A stretch of DNA of 64,000 nucleotides from Thalassolituus marinus (GTDB lineage Bacteria; Pseudomonadota; Gammaproteobacteria; Pseudomonadales; Oceanobacteraceae), in the NCBI RefSeq assembly GCF_020320395.1, contig NZ_JAEDAH010000032.1:1-64000 (forward strand), in the 5' to 3' direction. Under the pieces are notes generated by a model. The model made no database searches. It saw only the letters and a program-made list of their open reading frames with translations, and was not told the origin of the DNA. The position numbers and the translations under genes are program-made. Positions 28,792 through 38,200 of this stretch are shown piece after piece. Each line of letters opens with the position of its first letter. Within the stretch, counting starts at the first letter, position 1.

Positions 28792-29970
28792 ATGACTCAG
28801 AGTATTCTGCGCAATCTGCTATTCGCCTTCCTTGGCTTTGGCATTGCTATGGGGGCAATCTTTCCCCTTTACGCCGCTTTTTTCGTCGATTTCCTTCCGG
28901 GCATGAAAGGCTGGTTTATTATTGGCTGCCTGGTGGCCGGCACCAGCATCGGAATTATTAACTATCTGCTGCTGAAACGACTGCTGATCCGCCGTTTGCA
29001 GCAGATCGCACAGGTCGTCAACAGCGTGAACCGGCGCGACCTCAGCCAGCGCTGCGATATCCAGAGTGATGATGTTATTGGCGAAATCATCGCCAGTTTC
29101 AATCTGATGAGCGATACCCTGTGTCAGGTTATCCGTAAGTTGCAGGGGGACAGCCAAAGCCTTGCAGATGGCGTCAACGTCATTACGTCGAACATTCATG
29201 CCAACACCCAGTCTATGGTCCAGCAGCAGGACGGTATTCGCTCAGCCACACAGGCAATTACAGAATTAACCGGCCTTGCCAACACCGTCAGTCACATCGC
29301 AGACGACACTGCTAGCCAGATTAACAGTACCAGCCAGAAAGCCCAGGAAGGGAGACGCAATCTGGGCATTGCCCTGCAGACGTTACGTGATCTCGATGAC
29401 ACGGCTGCTCAGTCTGCGACAACCGTCAGTGAGGTACAGAACAGCAGCCAGTCGATTGCGGCCATGGTTCAGGTGATTGAAGATATTTCCGAGCAAACGA
29501 ATCTGCTGGCGCTGAATGCAGCCATTGAAGCCGCGCGCGCAGGCGAACAGGGAAGAGGATTTGCCGTCGTCGCCGATGAGGTTCGTACGCTGGCACAAAG
29601 AACTCAGGAGGCAACGGTCGATATTCAGGGCCTGATCAACGCGCTGCGCCAGTCGTCGGAGCGAATGATCCGCAGTGCCCAGCTCACCCGCGAAAAAACA
29701 GCCGGCAGCCTGACACAAACCGAGGAAGCAACACAAAGGCTGGGCGAGATTGCAACAGCAATGCTGGATACCGCAGCATCGGTAGAGACTCTGGTCAGCA
29801 ATGCCGCCGACCAGGATCAACAGGCCCAGGCCGTTAAAACAGCCATGGACAAGAATCTGATGCTCAGCCAGGCGTCACGAGAACGCGCAGAGCATTCATT
29901 AAAGAACAGCGCCCATATCGAGGGGGTTGCGGCCAGCCTTAAAGAGCTGACCAGCAGTTTCCGCTGCTGA
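28792..29970 (+). CDS. Methyl-accepting chemotaxis protein without a periplasmic sensor domain
   Basis: 392 aa. Two membrane helices ([21 protein letters not shown] and [21 protein letters not shown]) are separated by only about 12 residues, so there is no room for an outer ligand domain. A HAMP domain follows (about 60-112), then a long coiled-coil signalling region whose tip [20 protein letters not shown] starts near residue 234 and contacts CheA/CheW. Such receptors sense internal or membrane state, or work with a partner. No CheB/CheR-binding pentapeptide is seen at the end. Confidence 0.92.
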   Translation: MTQSILRNLLFAFLGFGIAMGAIFPLYAAFFVDFLPGMKGWFIIGCLVAGTSIGIINYLLLKRLLIRRLQQIAQVVNSVNRRDLSQRCDIQSDDVIGEIIASFNLMSDTLCQVIRKLQGDSQSLADGVNVITSNIHANTQSMVQQQDGIRSATQAITELTGLANTVSHIADDTASQINSTSQKAQEGRRNLGIALQTLRDLDDTAAQSATTVSEVQNSSQSIAAMVQVIEDISEQTNLLALNAAIEAARAGEQGRGFAVVADEVRTLAQRTQEATVDIQGLINALRQSSERMIRSAQLTREKTAGSLTQTEEATQRLGEIATAMLDTAASVETLVSNAADQDQQAQAVKTAMDKNLMLSQASRERAEHSLKNSAHIEGVAASLKELTSSFRC

Positions 29971-29978
29971 ACAACGGC

Positions 29979-30209
29979 TTATTCGTCGTCCCATTCACCA
30001 TCGGTGGTCTCGTCGGCAATCTCAGTTACGACGGGCTCACCACATTTAGCGCATTTACCTTCGATAAAGACAACGCCTTCAACCTCAAACTCAACCGGTT
30101 CAACCATTCCCAGATCGGCTTCCATACAGTTATTGCACCAGGTCTGGGTCAGGAAAGCCTCCTGATCATCTTCATCACGGGCGAAGAAATCACGTTCTAC
30201 ACGTTCCAT
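29979..30209 (-). CDS. Small cysteine-pair (zinc-ribbon-like) protein
   Basis: 76 aa, acidic. Two CxxC pairs, CNNC near residues 25-28 and CAKC near 53-56, fit a zinc ribbon. Family not certain; it resembles small CPxCG-type proteins. It sits alone, converging with the first chemoreceptor (8 bp apart) and divergent from the second. Confidence 0.72.
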   Translation of the reverse strand: MERVERDFFARDEDDQEAFLTQTWCNNCMEADLGMVEPVEFEVEGVVFIEGKCAKCGEPVVTEIADETTDGEWDDE

Positions 30210-30330
30210 AAACTAATCTCTATCAAACATTTAATAGCTAAAATTGATCAGAAATACCTGTCACTTACACAGGCACTCCGCAATATGAACTAGCATTGTA
30301 TTCATTACTGCGAATAAGTTGGACCATTTT

Positions 30331-32649
30331 ATGAAGATCAAACATCAGGTTATCGCTGGTGTGATGCTGATCACCGTTGCGGCGATCGGTCTGACGGCAC
30401 TGGGGATAAGTCAGTCAGCACGATCCATCGCTTCAGACAATGTCGTTAAGCAGGTACAGCAAAGCCTGATCAGCCAGCGTAATCTGAGCAAAGACAGTCT
30501 TGAACGCTACCTTTCGTTTATCAGGAATCAGGTGGTAAACCTGTCCAGTAGTCCGGCAATCCGTGAAGTATCTTCACTGCTGCGCAATGCATTCTTTGAT
30601 TATCCTCTTCAGCTTGGGGAAGAACTGGACGAAACAGCTCTGAAAGCCTACTACCGCAGTGAATTTGACACTCGCTACCAGCAAAAGAACGCAGGCAAAT
30701 CCTCAGGGCCGGATGCCCTGTACGCACAATTGAGTGACAACAGCCGTTACCTGCAGAACGACTTCATCGCTCGCAACCCCAATCCTCTCGGTGAAAAAAA
30801 TAATTTCAACGGTGCCATGAACGGCACTGAATACGATGAACTGCACCAGACGATTCACCCGTATTTATCTGAATTCCAGCGTGAGTTCGGGTACTACGAC
30901 GTTTTCATTGTTGAACCGGATAATGGCTACGTCATCTACACCGTATTCAAAGAGCTCGACTTTGCCACCTCCCTGCTCACGGGTCCCTACAAAGATTCCG
31001 GATTGGCTAAAGCCTTCAAAGCCGCCTTGCCATTGGCTCATGGAGAGGCTGCGTTTACGGATTTTGAACCCTATGTGCCGTCCTACCATGACGCTGCATC
31101 ATTTATTTCCAGTCCGATCTATTCCGGCACAAATCTCGTCGGAGTGCTGATTTTCCAGATGCCTGTCGACGAAATTAACAGCATCATGACCAAGGGCGGT
31201 AAGTGGCTCGATTCCGGCTATGGCACCACCGGAGAAAGCTATCTGGTCGGGTCTGATCAACTGTTACGCAGTCAGAGTCGGGCCCTGAGTGAAAATACTC
31301 AAACCTTTATTGAGAGAATGAAAACCCTTGGCAGTGATGACACTACGCTCGAAGAACTGGCGGTGAGTGGCAATGCTATAGGGCTGATTTCAAGCAGAAC
31401 CTCTGCTGATAGCGCCGCTCTGAACGGTCAGGAAGGCATCACAGAAGTAACTGACTACCTTGGAAACGAAGTACTCGCGGCTTATACCTACGTTGATTTC
31501 CTCGGTAGCCGCTGGGGTCTGATCAGTAAAGTTAATAAAGACGAAGCTTATGAAAGTCTGACCCTGCTGTTGTCCAGTATGCTGAAGGCAACGCTCATCA
31601 TTGCCCTGCTGCTCGGCGGTGCTTTCCTGGCTGCCGGTTTCTGGATGGCCATGCGTATTACCGGTCCGATTGAAACCTTCACCGGGCAGGTACGCAAACT
31701 GGCACAGAGTCGTGATCTGCGTGCATCCTTTCACGATAGTGGTACCTCAGAATTTTCAGAATTAGGCGCAGCACTGAACGGCTTATTTATGCAGATCAGG
31801 GAGTTTCTCGGCTCACTGGAAACCACTGTTTATGCGCTGAATATGAGTTCAGATTCTCTGAATAAAACAACCGCAGAAACGCGGCAACGCATAACCCGCC
31901 AGGCAGAAGAAGTCAGTTCCGCTGCAACGGCAACAACCGAAGTCAGCGTATCGGTTCAGGATGTATCACAGAATGCCGAACTCGCAGCCGAAAAGATTCG
32001 CCACACTCTGCGTCGGGTAAGAGACAGCGACGCCGTATCGACTGAGGTCCGTCAGGGAATCAATGAGTTGTCTGCCAATATGAGTCAGGTATTGACGCGT
32101 ATGCAACAACTGGAAGCTGAAAGCCAGGGCATTGGCGACGTACTTGAGGTTATACGAACCATTGCCGATCAGACAAATCTGCTGGCCCTGAACGCTGCCA
32201 TTGAAGCTGCACGGGCCGGAGAGCAAGGTCGCGGCTTTGCCGTTGTGGCGGATGAGGTACGTACACTCGCGCAACGTACAGCGGAAAGTACCGAGGATAT
32301 CCGTAATAAAATTCAGTCGCTGCAGAGCTGTGTGAACGACGTTCAGCAATCCACCAGTGCGTCACAACAGGCAACGGAAAAAAGCCTGGAAAAAGTAACT
32401 GCTGCGGCTGAGCTGATGCGGGAGATTTCAACACTGACCGATGAGGTCGGAGGTATGAGCGAGCGTATTGCCGTGGCTGCCGACCAGCAAAGCTCGGTAA
32501 CCCGGGAAATTGATAAAAACGTTAATGAAGTACGGGATTTATCCAACGAGGTACTGGGTACCAGCGCTGACATCGAAAAAGCCAGCCAGTCTCTCAGCCA
32601 GATTGCTGATGAAATTCAGGAGCAACTGAAAGTATTTCAGTTTAAATAA
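30331..32649 (+). CDS. Methyl-accepting chemotaxis protein with large periplasmic domain
   Basis: 772 aa. An N-terminal membrane helix ([21 protein letters not shown]) is followed by a periplasmic sensor of about 380 residues (probably a double Cache-like fold: [25 protein letters not shown] and [11 protein letters not shown]), a second helix near 418-440, a HAMP domain and the signalling tip [21 protein letters not shown] near 609. ATG 30331 is used rather than TTG 30319. Ligand not predictable. The two receptors are adjacent but differ fully in their sensing parts. Confidence 0.92.
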   Translation: MKIKHQVIAGVMLITVAAIGLTALGISQSARSIASDNVVKQVQQSLISQRNLSKDSLERYLSFIRNQVVNLSSSPAIREVSSLLRNAFFDYPLQLGEELDETALKAYYRSEFDTRYQQKNAGKSSGPDALYAQLSDNSRYLQNDFIARNPNPLGEKNNFNGAMNGTEYDELHQTIHPYLSEFQREFGYYDVFIVEPDNGYVIYTVFKELDFATSLLTGPYKDSGLAKAFKAALPLAHGEAAFTDFEPYVPSYHDAASFISSPIYSGTNLVGVLIFQMPVDEINSIMTKGGKWLDSGYGTTGESYLVGSDQLLRSQSRALSENTQTFIERMKTLGSDDTTLEELAVSGNAIGLISSRTSADSAALNGQEGITEVTDYLGNEVLAAYTYVDFLGSRWGLISKVNKDEAYESLTLLLSSMLKATLIIALLLGGAFLAAGFWMAMRITGPIETFTGQVRKLAQSRDLRASFHDSGTSEFSELGAALNGLFMQIREFLGSLETTVYALNMSSDSLNKTTAETRQRITRQAEEVSSAATATTEVSVSVQDVSQNAELAAEKIRHTLRRVRDSDAVSTEVRQGINELSANMSQVLTRMQQLEAESQGIGDVLEVIRTIADQTNLLALNAAIEAARAGEQGRGFAVVADEVRTLAQRTAESTEDIRNKIQSLQSCVNDVQQSTSASQQATEKSLEKVTAAAELMREISTLTDEVGGMSERIAVAADQQSSVTREIDKNVNEVRDLSNEVLGTSADIEKASQSLSQIADEIQEQLKVFQFK

Positions 32650-32733
32650 CACCACAGGTTGCGCTGGCACAAATGGCACTGCCATGGTGTGAAAATGTCC
32701 TTCATGCTTGTCGTCACTTTACAGGAGGCAAGC

Positions 32734-33402
32734 ATGATTACTCTTCACCATCTTAATAACTCCCGCTCGCAGCGCATCATCTGGCTTCTCGAAGAACTGG
32801 GCGTTGACTATCAGATCAAACACTACGAACGCGATACAAAAACATCACTGGCCCCTGCAAGCCTCAAAGCCATTCACCCACTGGGGAAGTCGCCGGTTAT
32901 TACCGATGGCGATCAGGTCATTGCGGAGTCCGGACTGATCATCGAGTATCTGCTGCAGAAATACGACAATAAAGGCTTTATGCCTGCAAAAGACTCTGCA
33001 GAATACTGGCAATACCTGTACTGGCTACACTACGCCGAAGGTTCTCTGATGCCCTTACTGGTTATGTCACTGGTATTTAACAAGGTCAAAACAGCACCTA
33101 TGCCTTTCTTTATCCGGCCGATCGCCAAAGGTATCGCCGACAAGGTAATGAACAGCTACGTCGGGCCGAACCTCGCCAACAATATGCGTTATATCGAATC
33201 ACATCTGGGTAACAATCACTGGTTTGCCGGCGATCAATTAACCGGCGCCGACTTCCAGCTGATTTTTCCACTGGAAGCGTCTCTGCACCGGGGCATAAAG
33301 GCCGAAGAGTTCCCGAACATCGCCGCCTTTGTGAAGCGGGTGCAAACCCTGCCGGCCTACCAGACGGCATTGCAGAAAGGCGGACCCTACGATTACGCCT
33401 GA
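32734..33402 (+). CDS. Glutathione S-transferase family protein
   Basis: 222 aa with an N-terminal thioredoxin-like domain (ITLHHLNNSRSQRIIWLLEELG; Ser near residue 10 as the likely activating residue) and LGKSPVITDGDQVIAESGLIIEYLL containing the cis-Pro and the ES glutathione-binding pair, then a helical domain with NHWFAGDQLTGADFQ near 158-172. ATG 32734 has CAGGAGG just upstream. A frame from 32659 is open but extra. Substrate unknown. Confidence 0.9.
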   Translation: MITLHHLNNSRSQRIIWLLEELGVDYQIKHYERDTKTSLAPASLKAIHPLGKSPVITDGDQVIAESGLIIEYLLQKYDNKGFMPAKDSAEYWQYLYWLHYAEGSLMPLLVMSLVFNKVKTAPMPFFIRPIAKGIADKVMNSYVGPNLANNMRYIESHLGNNHWFAGDQLTGADFQLIFPLEASLHRGIKAEEFPNIAAFVKRVQTLPAYQTALQKGGPYDYA

Positions 33403-33447
33403 GCTGCCTGATGGCTGAATGCGGTTAACAGACTGTTGCGGTTATGC

Positions 33448-33479
33448 CTGCACTGAATGTGCAGCATGACCGCTATAAT
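33448..33479 (+). promoter_or_regulatory. Candidate promoter and operator of cti
   Basis: TATAAT at 33474-33479, about 40 bp before the cti ATG, is a good -10. Just upstream, CTGCAC-N5-GTGCAG (33448-33464) is an inverted repeat lying where the -35 would be. A repressor could bind there. No good -35 consensus is seen. Confidence 0.42.
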
Positions 33480-33518
33480 CACCGATCATCGTTCACGTTT
33501 TCTGAGTGGTAACTGATC

Positions 33519-35909
33519 ATGCGCTTTCGCCTTTTCATCGTTTCGCTGCTTCTGGCCGGGTGCGCCAGTGCGGTTATGGCGCCCGATTTTAATCAGCTAT
33601 TCGGTAACACTCAGATCTTCGATCGGCGCATGCCGTCAGAATCAGACAGTGCCCGGCACTACACCAATCAGGTTCGCCCGATATTGGAAAACCGCTGCGT
33701 GGTCTGTCACGGCTGTTACGATGCCCCCTGTCAGCTCAAATTGTCATCTGCTGAAGGCATCATGCGAGGCGCCTCCAAAGCGAAGGTCTATGATGGCACA
33801 CGTATTCTGGCGGCTGAGCCAAGTCGTCTGGGAATCGACGCGCAATCCACCGCCGAGTGGCGTGATAAGGGGTTCTCTACCGTACTGAATGAGCGCAGTC
33901 AGACGGAAGCGATTAACCTGCAGAACAGCGTTCTCTACCGAATGCTGGCACTGAAAGCCAGCCACCCCCTACCGGCCGGGAAATTACTGGATGATGATGA
34001 ATTCACACTGGGCCTTAACCGTCCGCAGCAGTGCCCGGATAGCGCCGAATTTGACCACTACGCAACAGAAAACCCCTTGTGGGGCATGCCCTACGCGCTT
34101 CCCGGATTAAAGGAAAAAGAGTTTGAAACCTTAACCAGCTGGATTGCCAGCGGTGCCCCTCTTGCAGATGAAGCACCTCTGCCCAGCGATATTCAACGGC
34201 AGATAAACCAGTGGGAAACGTTGCTCAACCAGCAGGATAATAAGAGCCAGCTGACCAGCCGCTACCTGTACGAGCATTTGTTTTTGGCCAGCCTGTATTT
34301 TTCAGATGAACCGTTGTTTAACAGGGATAGCTACGGTACCGGCCACAGCCTTCGCCCACAACACTGGTTCCGTATAGTACGCTCATCGACCCCACCCGGG
34401 TTGCCGGTAAAACCGATCGCCAGTCGTCGCCCCTACGATGACCCAAAGGTGAAGCAGGTGTATTACCGCTTAATGCGTAATAGCGCCAGTATTGTCGCCA
34501 AAACCCATATGCCCTATCAGCTGAGTGCAGAGCGGATGGACTGGATCCGCACCCTTTTCCTGCAGCCCGACTATGAGGTGGCGACCCTGCCGGATTACAC
34601 GCCACAAACCGCCGCTAATCCGTTTGTGGCATTTGTCGACCTGCCCGTAGAGGCGCGCTATCGCTTTATGCTACAGGAAGCGGAATTCACCATCACCGGC
34701 TTCATTAAAGGTCCTGTATGTCGCGGTCAGGTGGCTCTGAACGTGATTGATGATCACTTCTGGACCTTGTTCGTCGACCCCAAACGTTTAAGCACCGACA
34801 GTTACGCACAATTTCTGAAACAACAAAGTGAACATCTGCGCCTGCCCGGTGAAGCTGAAAGTAATTCCGGAATCGTCACCAACTGGATCGAGTATTCCTG
34901 GCTACATAATCAGTATCTGGATGCCAAAAATCAGGTTCTGGTCAAAGCCTTTCCCGACGGTCGGGAACTGAATACTCAGCTGGTCTGGGATGGTGACGGC
35001 CACAATCCGAACGCGGCACTGACTATTTTCCGCCATTTTGACAGTTCAACCGTCGTCAGAGGTCTGGTTGGGCAGGAGCCGAAAACCGCCTGGTTAATTG
35101 ACTACTCTCTGCTGGAGCGTATCCATTATTTACTGGTCGCGGAATTCGATGTTTACGGCAACATCGGCCACCAGCTGATGACTCGCCTGTATATGGATTT
35201 TCTGCGCATGGAGGGTGAATACAATTTCCTGACACTACTGCCGCAGTCCGAGCGGATTAAACTGGCCGACTACTGGTATCGCGACACAAGTGAGCGAGTG
35301 CGTGAACATCTGGTTAATTATGAAGAGCATGTACTGTCTGACCCTGGCATTCAGTTCCGCAGCCAACATCCGAAAACAGAACTGCTGACGCTGATTGAAC
35401 AGCAACTGAAGCAGGCTATGGATACAAAATATGATCTCGCTGAGCACACCTTGCCAGCGGAGCTGAACACGCTGAGCCGGGTAAATCGTATCCGGGGAGA
35501 AGCCGCTACAATAATGCCTGAACTGTCTTTGCTTATGCTTGACGATATGCATGGTGACGCGCGCGTGTTTACCCTGATTCGTAACAGTGCCCACAGCAAT
35601 CTGACGGGGCTTCTGTACGAAGAAGACAACCGTTTACCGCAAGAAGATTATCTCACCATTGTGCCCGGTGTACTTGGCTCCTATCCCGCCGCCTACTATC
35701 GTTTGTCTGCCTTTCGCCTGGGCGATTTTGTGGCAACGCTGGAGGCGATGGAAGATGAGGATGACTACGAAGCGATGGCTGATCGCTTTGCCGTACGCCG
35801 TACAGACCACGCTTTCTGGCAGCACAGCGATGACATACACCGCTGGTTTCGCCAGCACGATCCGCTGAACTATGGTCTGCTTGACTATAACCGGCTGGAA
35901 AATCGTTGA
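33519..35909 (+). CDS. cti: Fatty acid cis/trans isomerase
   Basis: 796 aa periplasmic haem protein that turns cis-unsaturated membrane fatty acids to trans in place, stiffening the membrane under solvent or heat stress. The haem c site CVVCH is at residues 60-64. The CTI blocks that follow include MPYALPGLKEKEFETLTSWI and KTHMPYQLSAERMDWIRTLF. The N-terminus is a signal sequence with LAGCAS (Cys15), a good lipobox, so it may be lipid-anchored, which would be unusual for Cti. Single-gene unit. Confidence 0.95.
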   Translation: MRFRLFIVSLLLAGCASAVMAPDFNQLFGNTQIFDRRMPSESDSARHYTNQVRPILENRCVVCHGCYDAPCQLKLSSAEGIMRGASKAKVYDGTRILAAEPSRLGIDAQSTAEWRDKGFSTVLNERSQTEAINLQNSVLYRMLALKASHPLPAGKLLDDDEFTLGLNRPQQCPDSAEFDHYATENPLWGMPYALPGLKEKEFETLTSWIASGAPLADEAPLPSDIQRQINQWETLLNQQDNKSQLTSRYLYEHLFLASLYFSDEPLFNRDSYGTGHSLRPQHWFRIVRSSTPPGLPVKPIASRRPYDDPKVKQVYYRLMRNSASIVAKTHMPYQLSAERMDWIRTLFLQPDYEVATLPDYTPQTAANPFVAFVDLPVEARYRFMLQEAEFTITGFIKGPVCRGQVALNVIDDHFWTLFVDPKRLSTDSYAQFLKQQSEHLRLPGEAESNSGIVTNWIEYSWLHNQYLDAKNQVLVKAFPDGRELNTQLVWDGDGHNPNAALTIFRHFDSSTVVRGLVGQEPKTAWLIDYSLLERIHYLLVAEFDVYGNIGHQLMTRLYMDFLRMEGEYNFLTLLPQSERIKLADYWYRDTSERVREHLVNYEEHVLSDPGIQFRSQHPKTELLTLIEQQLKQAMDTKYDLAEHTLPAELNTLSRVNRIRGEAATIMPELSLLMLDDMHGDARVFTLIRNSAHSNLTGLLYEEDNRLPQEDYLTIVPGVLGSYPAAYYRLSAFRLGDFVATLEAMEDEDDYEAMADRFAVRRTDHAFWQHSDDIHRWFRQHDPLNYGLLDYNRLENR

Positions 35910-35911
35910 TT

Positions 35912-36940
35912 TCAGATATCCGCTAAGCGGAACTGCATACGTACATCGCTGGGCGTCAGACCTGTCCAGCGTTTAAATGCACGACGGAAATTGGTTGTAT
36001 CATTGAACTGCAGATGACGCGCCACCTGCTCATTGTTATAGCCACGCATATGCAGAAGATACAGGCTGATATCCAGTTTTACCTGATCCTGGATCTGCTG
36101 AAAGGTACGGTGGTGTTTTTTCAACTTTCGTTTAAAGGTTGCAGGGCTCATGGCCAGCACATCGGCGACCTGTGTCAGCGACATCTCGTGATCTGCCGTG
36201 TTGCGGATAAGTTCATAAACGCGCTCACAAAATGCTGGTTTTAACAGCTCCTCACTGACCGCTGCCCCTTGCCAGGCTGCCTGAAAAGCCGTCACAGAAG
36301 CTCTTGGCCACGGACGATCAAGCCACACCCGATCAATGATCATGACATCGGTTCCCAGTTCAAAGAAATGGTTACCCGGCAAGTTCACCTGATAGTGCTC
36401 GTCGGCCTGCGGACGCCGGTAGTGAAAGCCATAGCGCCAGGGCAATGCCCGCCCTGACAGCCAGGCCGTCATCGCACTCAGGCCAGTCATGCAGGCTTCC
36501 ACCATAAAGCGGTGCTCGCTTTGCATACCGGCAGCATCGAGCCACTGTATATAGCAGTAGCGTTCATCTTCATACACTCTGGGCACCAGCAATGGACAAA
36601 GAACACGCCGATAACTGACCAATACCTTCAACGCACGACGCAGATCCGGCGCCTGACTCAGCAACTGACTGGCAGTGCCATAATGACCCGGCCACAGATT
36701 GGCCCCCCAGCGGAAGCTCAGATCGCCATCAGCCACCAGCCTGTCTCCGTTCTGGATCAGCTGACTGAGCTGCTGCAGTGACACTATTTGCCTGCCGTCC
36801 AGTACGTCGTCATAAAACAAACCTGTCGCACGCAGAAAACGGTGGCTACTGATATCCCGGGCCAGCAGCAGATCCATCAGTAAGGCAGGCTGGTAATGGG
36901 CCGGCAGATATTTTTCGTCTGCCTCATACCATGGCTGCAC
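35912..36940 (-). CDS. AraC family transcriptional regulator (OruR/PF12625 type)
   Basis: About 342 aa. Residues 1-200 form the Arabinose_bd-type ligand domain seen in OruR/ArgR-like regulators (PALLMDLLLARDISSHRFLR). The C-terminal 100 residues hold two helix-turn-helix units, with MSLTQVADVLAMSPATFKRKL and YNNEQVARHLQFNDTTNFRRAF. The start is uncertain: GTG 36940 is 5 bases after the GGDEF-gene stop; the frame is open to ATG 37009, overlapping that gene. Converges with cti, 2 bp apart. Target unknown; it could control the GGDEF gene or cti. Confidence 0.87.
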   Translation of the reverse strand: MQPWYEADEKYLPAHYQPALLMDLLLARDISSHRFLRATGLFYDDVLDGRQIVSLQQLSQLIQNGDRLVADGDLSFRWGANLWPGHYGTASQLLSQAPDLRRALKVLVSYRRVLCPLLVPRVYEDERYCYIQWLDAAGMQSEHRFMVEACMTGLSAMTAWLSGRALPWRYGFHYRRPQADEHYQVNLPGNHFFELGTDVMIIDRVWLDRPWPRASVTAFQAAWQGAAVSEELLKPAFCERVYELIRNTADHEMSLTQVADVLAMSPATFKRKLKKHHRTFQQIQDQVKLDISLYLLHMRGYNNEQVARHLQFNDTTNFRRAFKRWTGLTPSDVRMQFRLADI

Positions 36941-36944
36941 CAAA

Positions 36945-37862
36945 TCACGCGACACGGTTGACCGCCAGGCCGTCCGGTTGTGACTGCAAGCCACGATTAA
37001 CGCGGGCAATCAGATGATCTGCATCCATTGCCTGCCCGCACTCCGCGCTCGACAGAACCAGCTGCTGAAAATGCGTTACCGACGGACTGCCGGTTTTAAA
37101 AGCAAAGTGTCGCACCGCCGCAGCGACTTCCTGTAGCAGGCGATCAGCCTGCGCTTCACTGGTCGATGGCATAACAATGGCAAAGCGTTCTCCCGAGTAA
37201 CGACAGATAACATCCTGAGGACGCACATTCAGCAACATAATTTCGGCAATTTCACGCAGCAGACGATCGCCTTCGCGATGACCAATACGGCGCAAACAGT
37301 TGCGGTATCCGGCAACCTCAACCATCGCCAGCGTCAGTGGTTGCTGCGGATTTTTATTGAACTGCAGCTGCAGCTGACGTTTAAGATAATCAGCACGCCC
37401 CAGTTGTGTCAGACCATCAATGAAACGATGTTCCCGGAACAATGCTTCGCGCTTCTGCAACTGGCGGTTAATGCTTAATTGCTCACGGTGCCAGTGAAAT
37501 AATCCGTAGGTTAACAGGCCGATACCAACCGGCATGGCGACCGATTCCAGCCAGTGATCCCACCATTGCTCCGATGGCAGACGAATAAACTCATCAAGGT
37601 TATCCTGCCACATAGCCAGAAACATCAGCCCCAGCCCCAGCGTCAGTAAATCCGTTACCCGCCCTGCCGGTCGACTGCCCAGAATCAGTACCATCCACAC
37701 AGCAATGGCCACTGCACTACCACCTTCCCCCAGCACATCCAGCCAATCGATTTCACGCCATTGTTTGGCGTCGCCGATAACAACACAGGCCAGCAGGGAA
37801 CTGACAGCCAGACCAAAAATAAGCAGCAGCTTGTGCTGATGTAAGCGCAGGGTAGTCAGCAT
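36945..37862 (-). CDS. Membrane GGDEF-like protein with degenerate active site
   Basis: 305 aa. Three or four hydrophobic helices (LLLIFGLAVSSLLACVVIG, SAVAIAVWMVLILGS, LLTLGLGLMFLAMW, VGIGLLTYGLFHW) fill the first 125 residues, followed by a GGDEF domain. The signature is SGERF (223-227) instead of GG(D/E)EF, and the metal/substrate-binding D-x-F is replaced by VEVAGYR. The inhibitory I-site RPQD (214-217) is kept with the right spacing. It is therefore likely to bind c-di-GMP rather than make it. It is followed by the AraC regulator, 4 bp to GTG. Confidence 0.88.
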   Translation of the reverse strand: MLTTLRLHQHKLLLIFGLAVSSLLACVVIGDAKQWREIDWLDVLGEGGSAVAIAVWMVLILGSRPAGRVTDLLTLGLGLMFLAMWQDNLDEFIRLPSEQWWDHWLESVAMPVGIGLLTYGLFHWHREQLSINRQLQKREALFREHRFIDGLTQLGRADYLKRQLQLQFNKNPQQPLTLAMVEVAGYRNCLRRIGHREGDRLLREIAEIMLLNVRPQDVICRYSGERFAIVMPSTSEAQADRLLQEVAAAVRHFAFKTGSPSVTHFQQLVLSSAECGQAMDADHLIARVNRGLQSQPDGLAVNRVA

Positions 37863-38200
37863 TGGGATGTCTCGTGACGAAATATGACCCGGGTAATATC
37901 AGGGATAAATGACACATATATGACAAAGGCCGCGTTAATGAAAATTTCAGCCAGGGGTCAGATCGGCTCACATAATGTGCAGAAAAAGCATATAAATTCT
38001 GGCTTTAGCCCCATGATCTCAGCCATACGGGGACAGCACTTCCACCTGTCATCAGAGTAAACAGGTCAGTTGAGATCAAACGCTGGAAAATCAGCACACT
38101 TTGCCCGTGAAAAACCGCGGCTGGCAAACGACTGTCACATAAACGACATATTCTCTTTTTAGCGTCCGCAGCGATTCAAAATAAATCCCGGAGTAAACCC
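37863..38200. promoter_or_regulatory. Divergent regulatory spacer with Pho-box-like repeats
   Basis: 338 bp, AT-rich, between the GGDEF-like gene and the TonB receptor. Minus strand 37926-37909 reads TTGTCAT-ATAT-GTGTCAT, two copies of the 7-base Pho half-site with a 4-base AT spacer, about 47-64 bp upstream of the GGDEF ATG. A weaker plus-strand site, CTGTCAC-ATAA-ACGACAT, lies at 38132-38149, about 50-70 bp upstream of the receptor ATG, and a lone CTGTCAT is at 38046. No further genes are visible. Confidence 0.55.
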
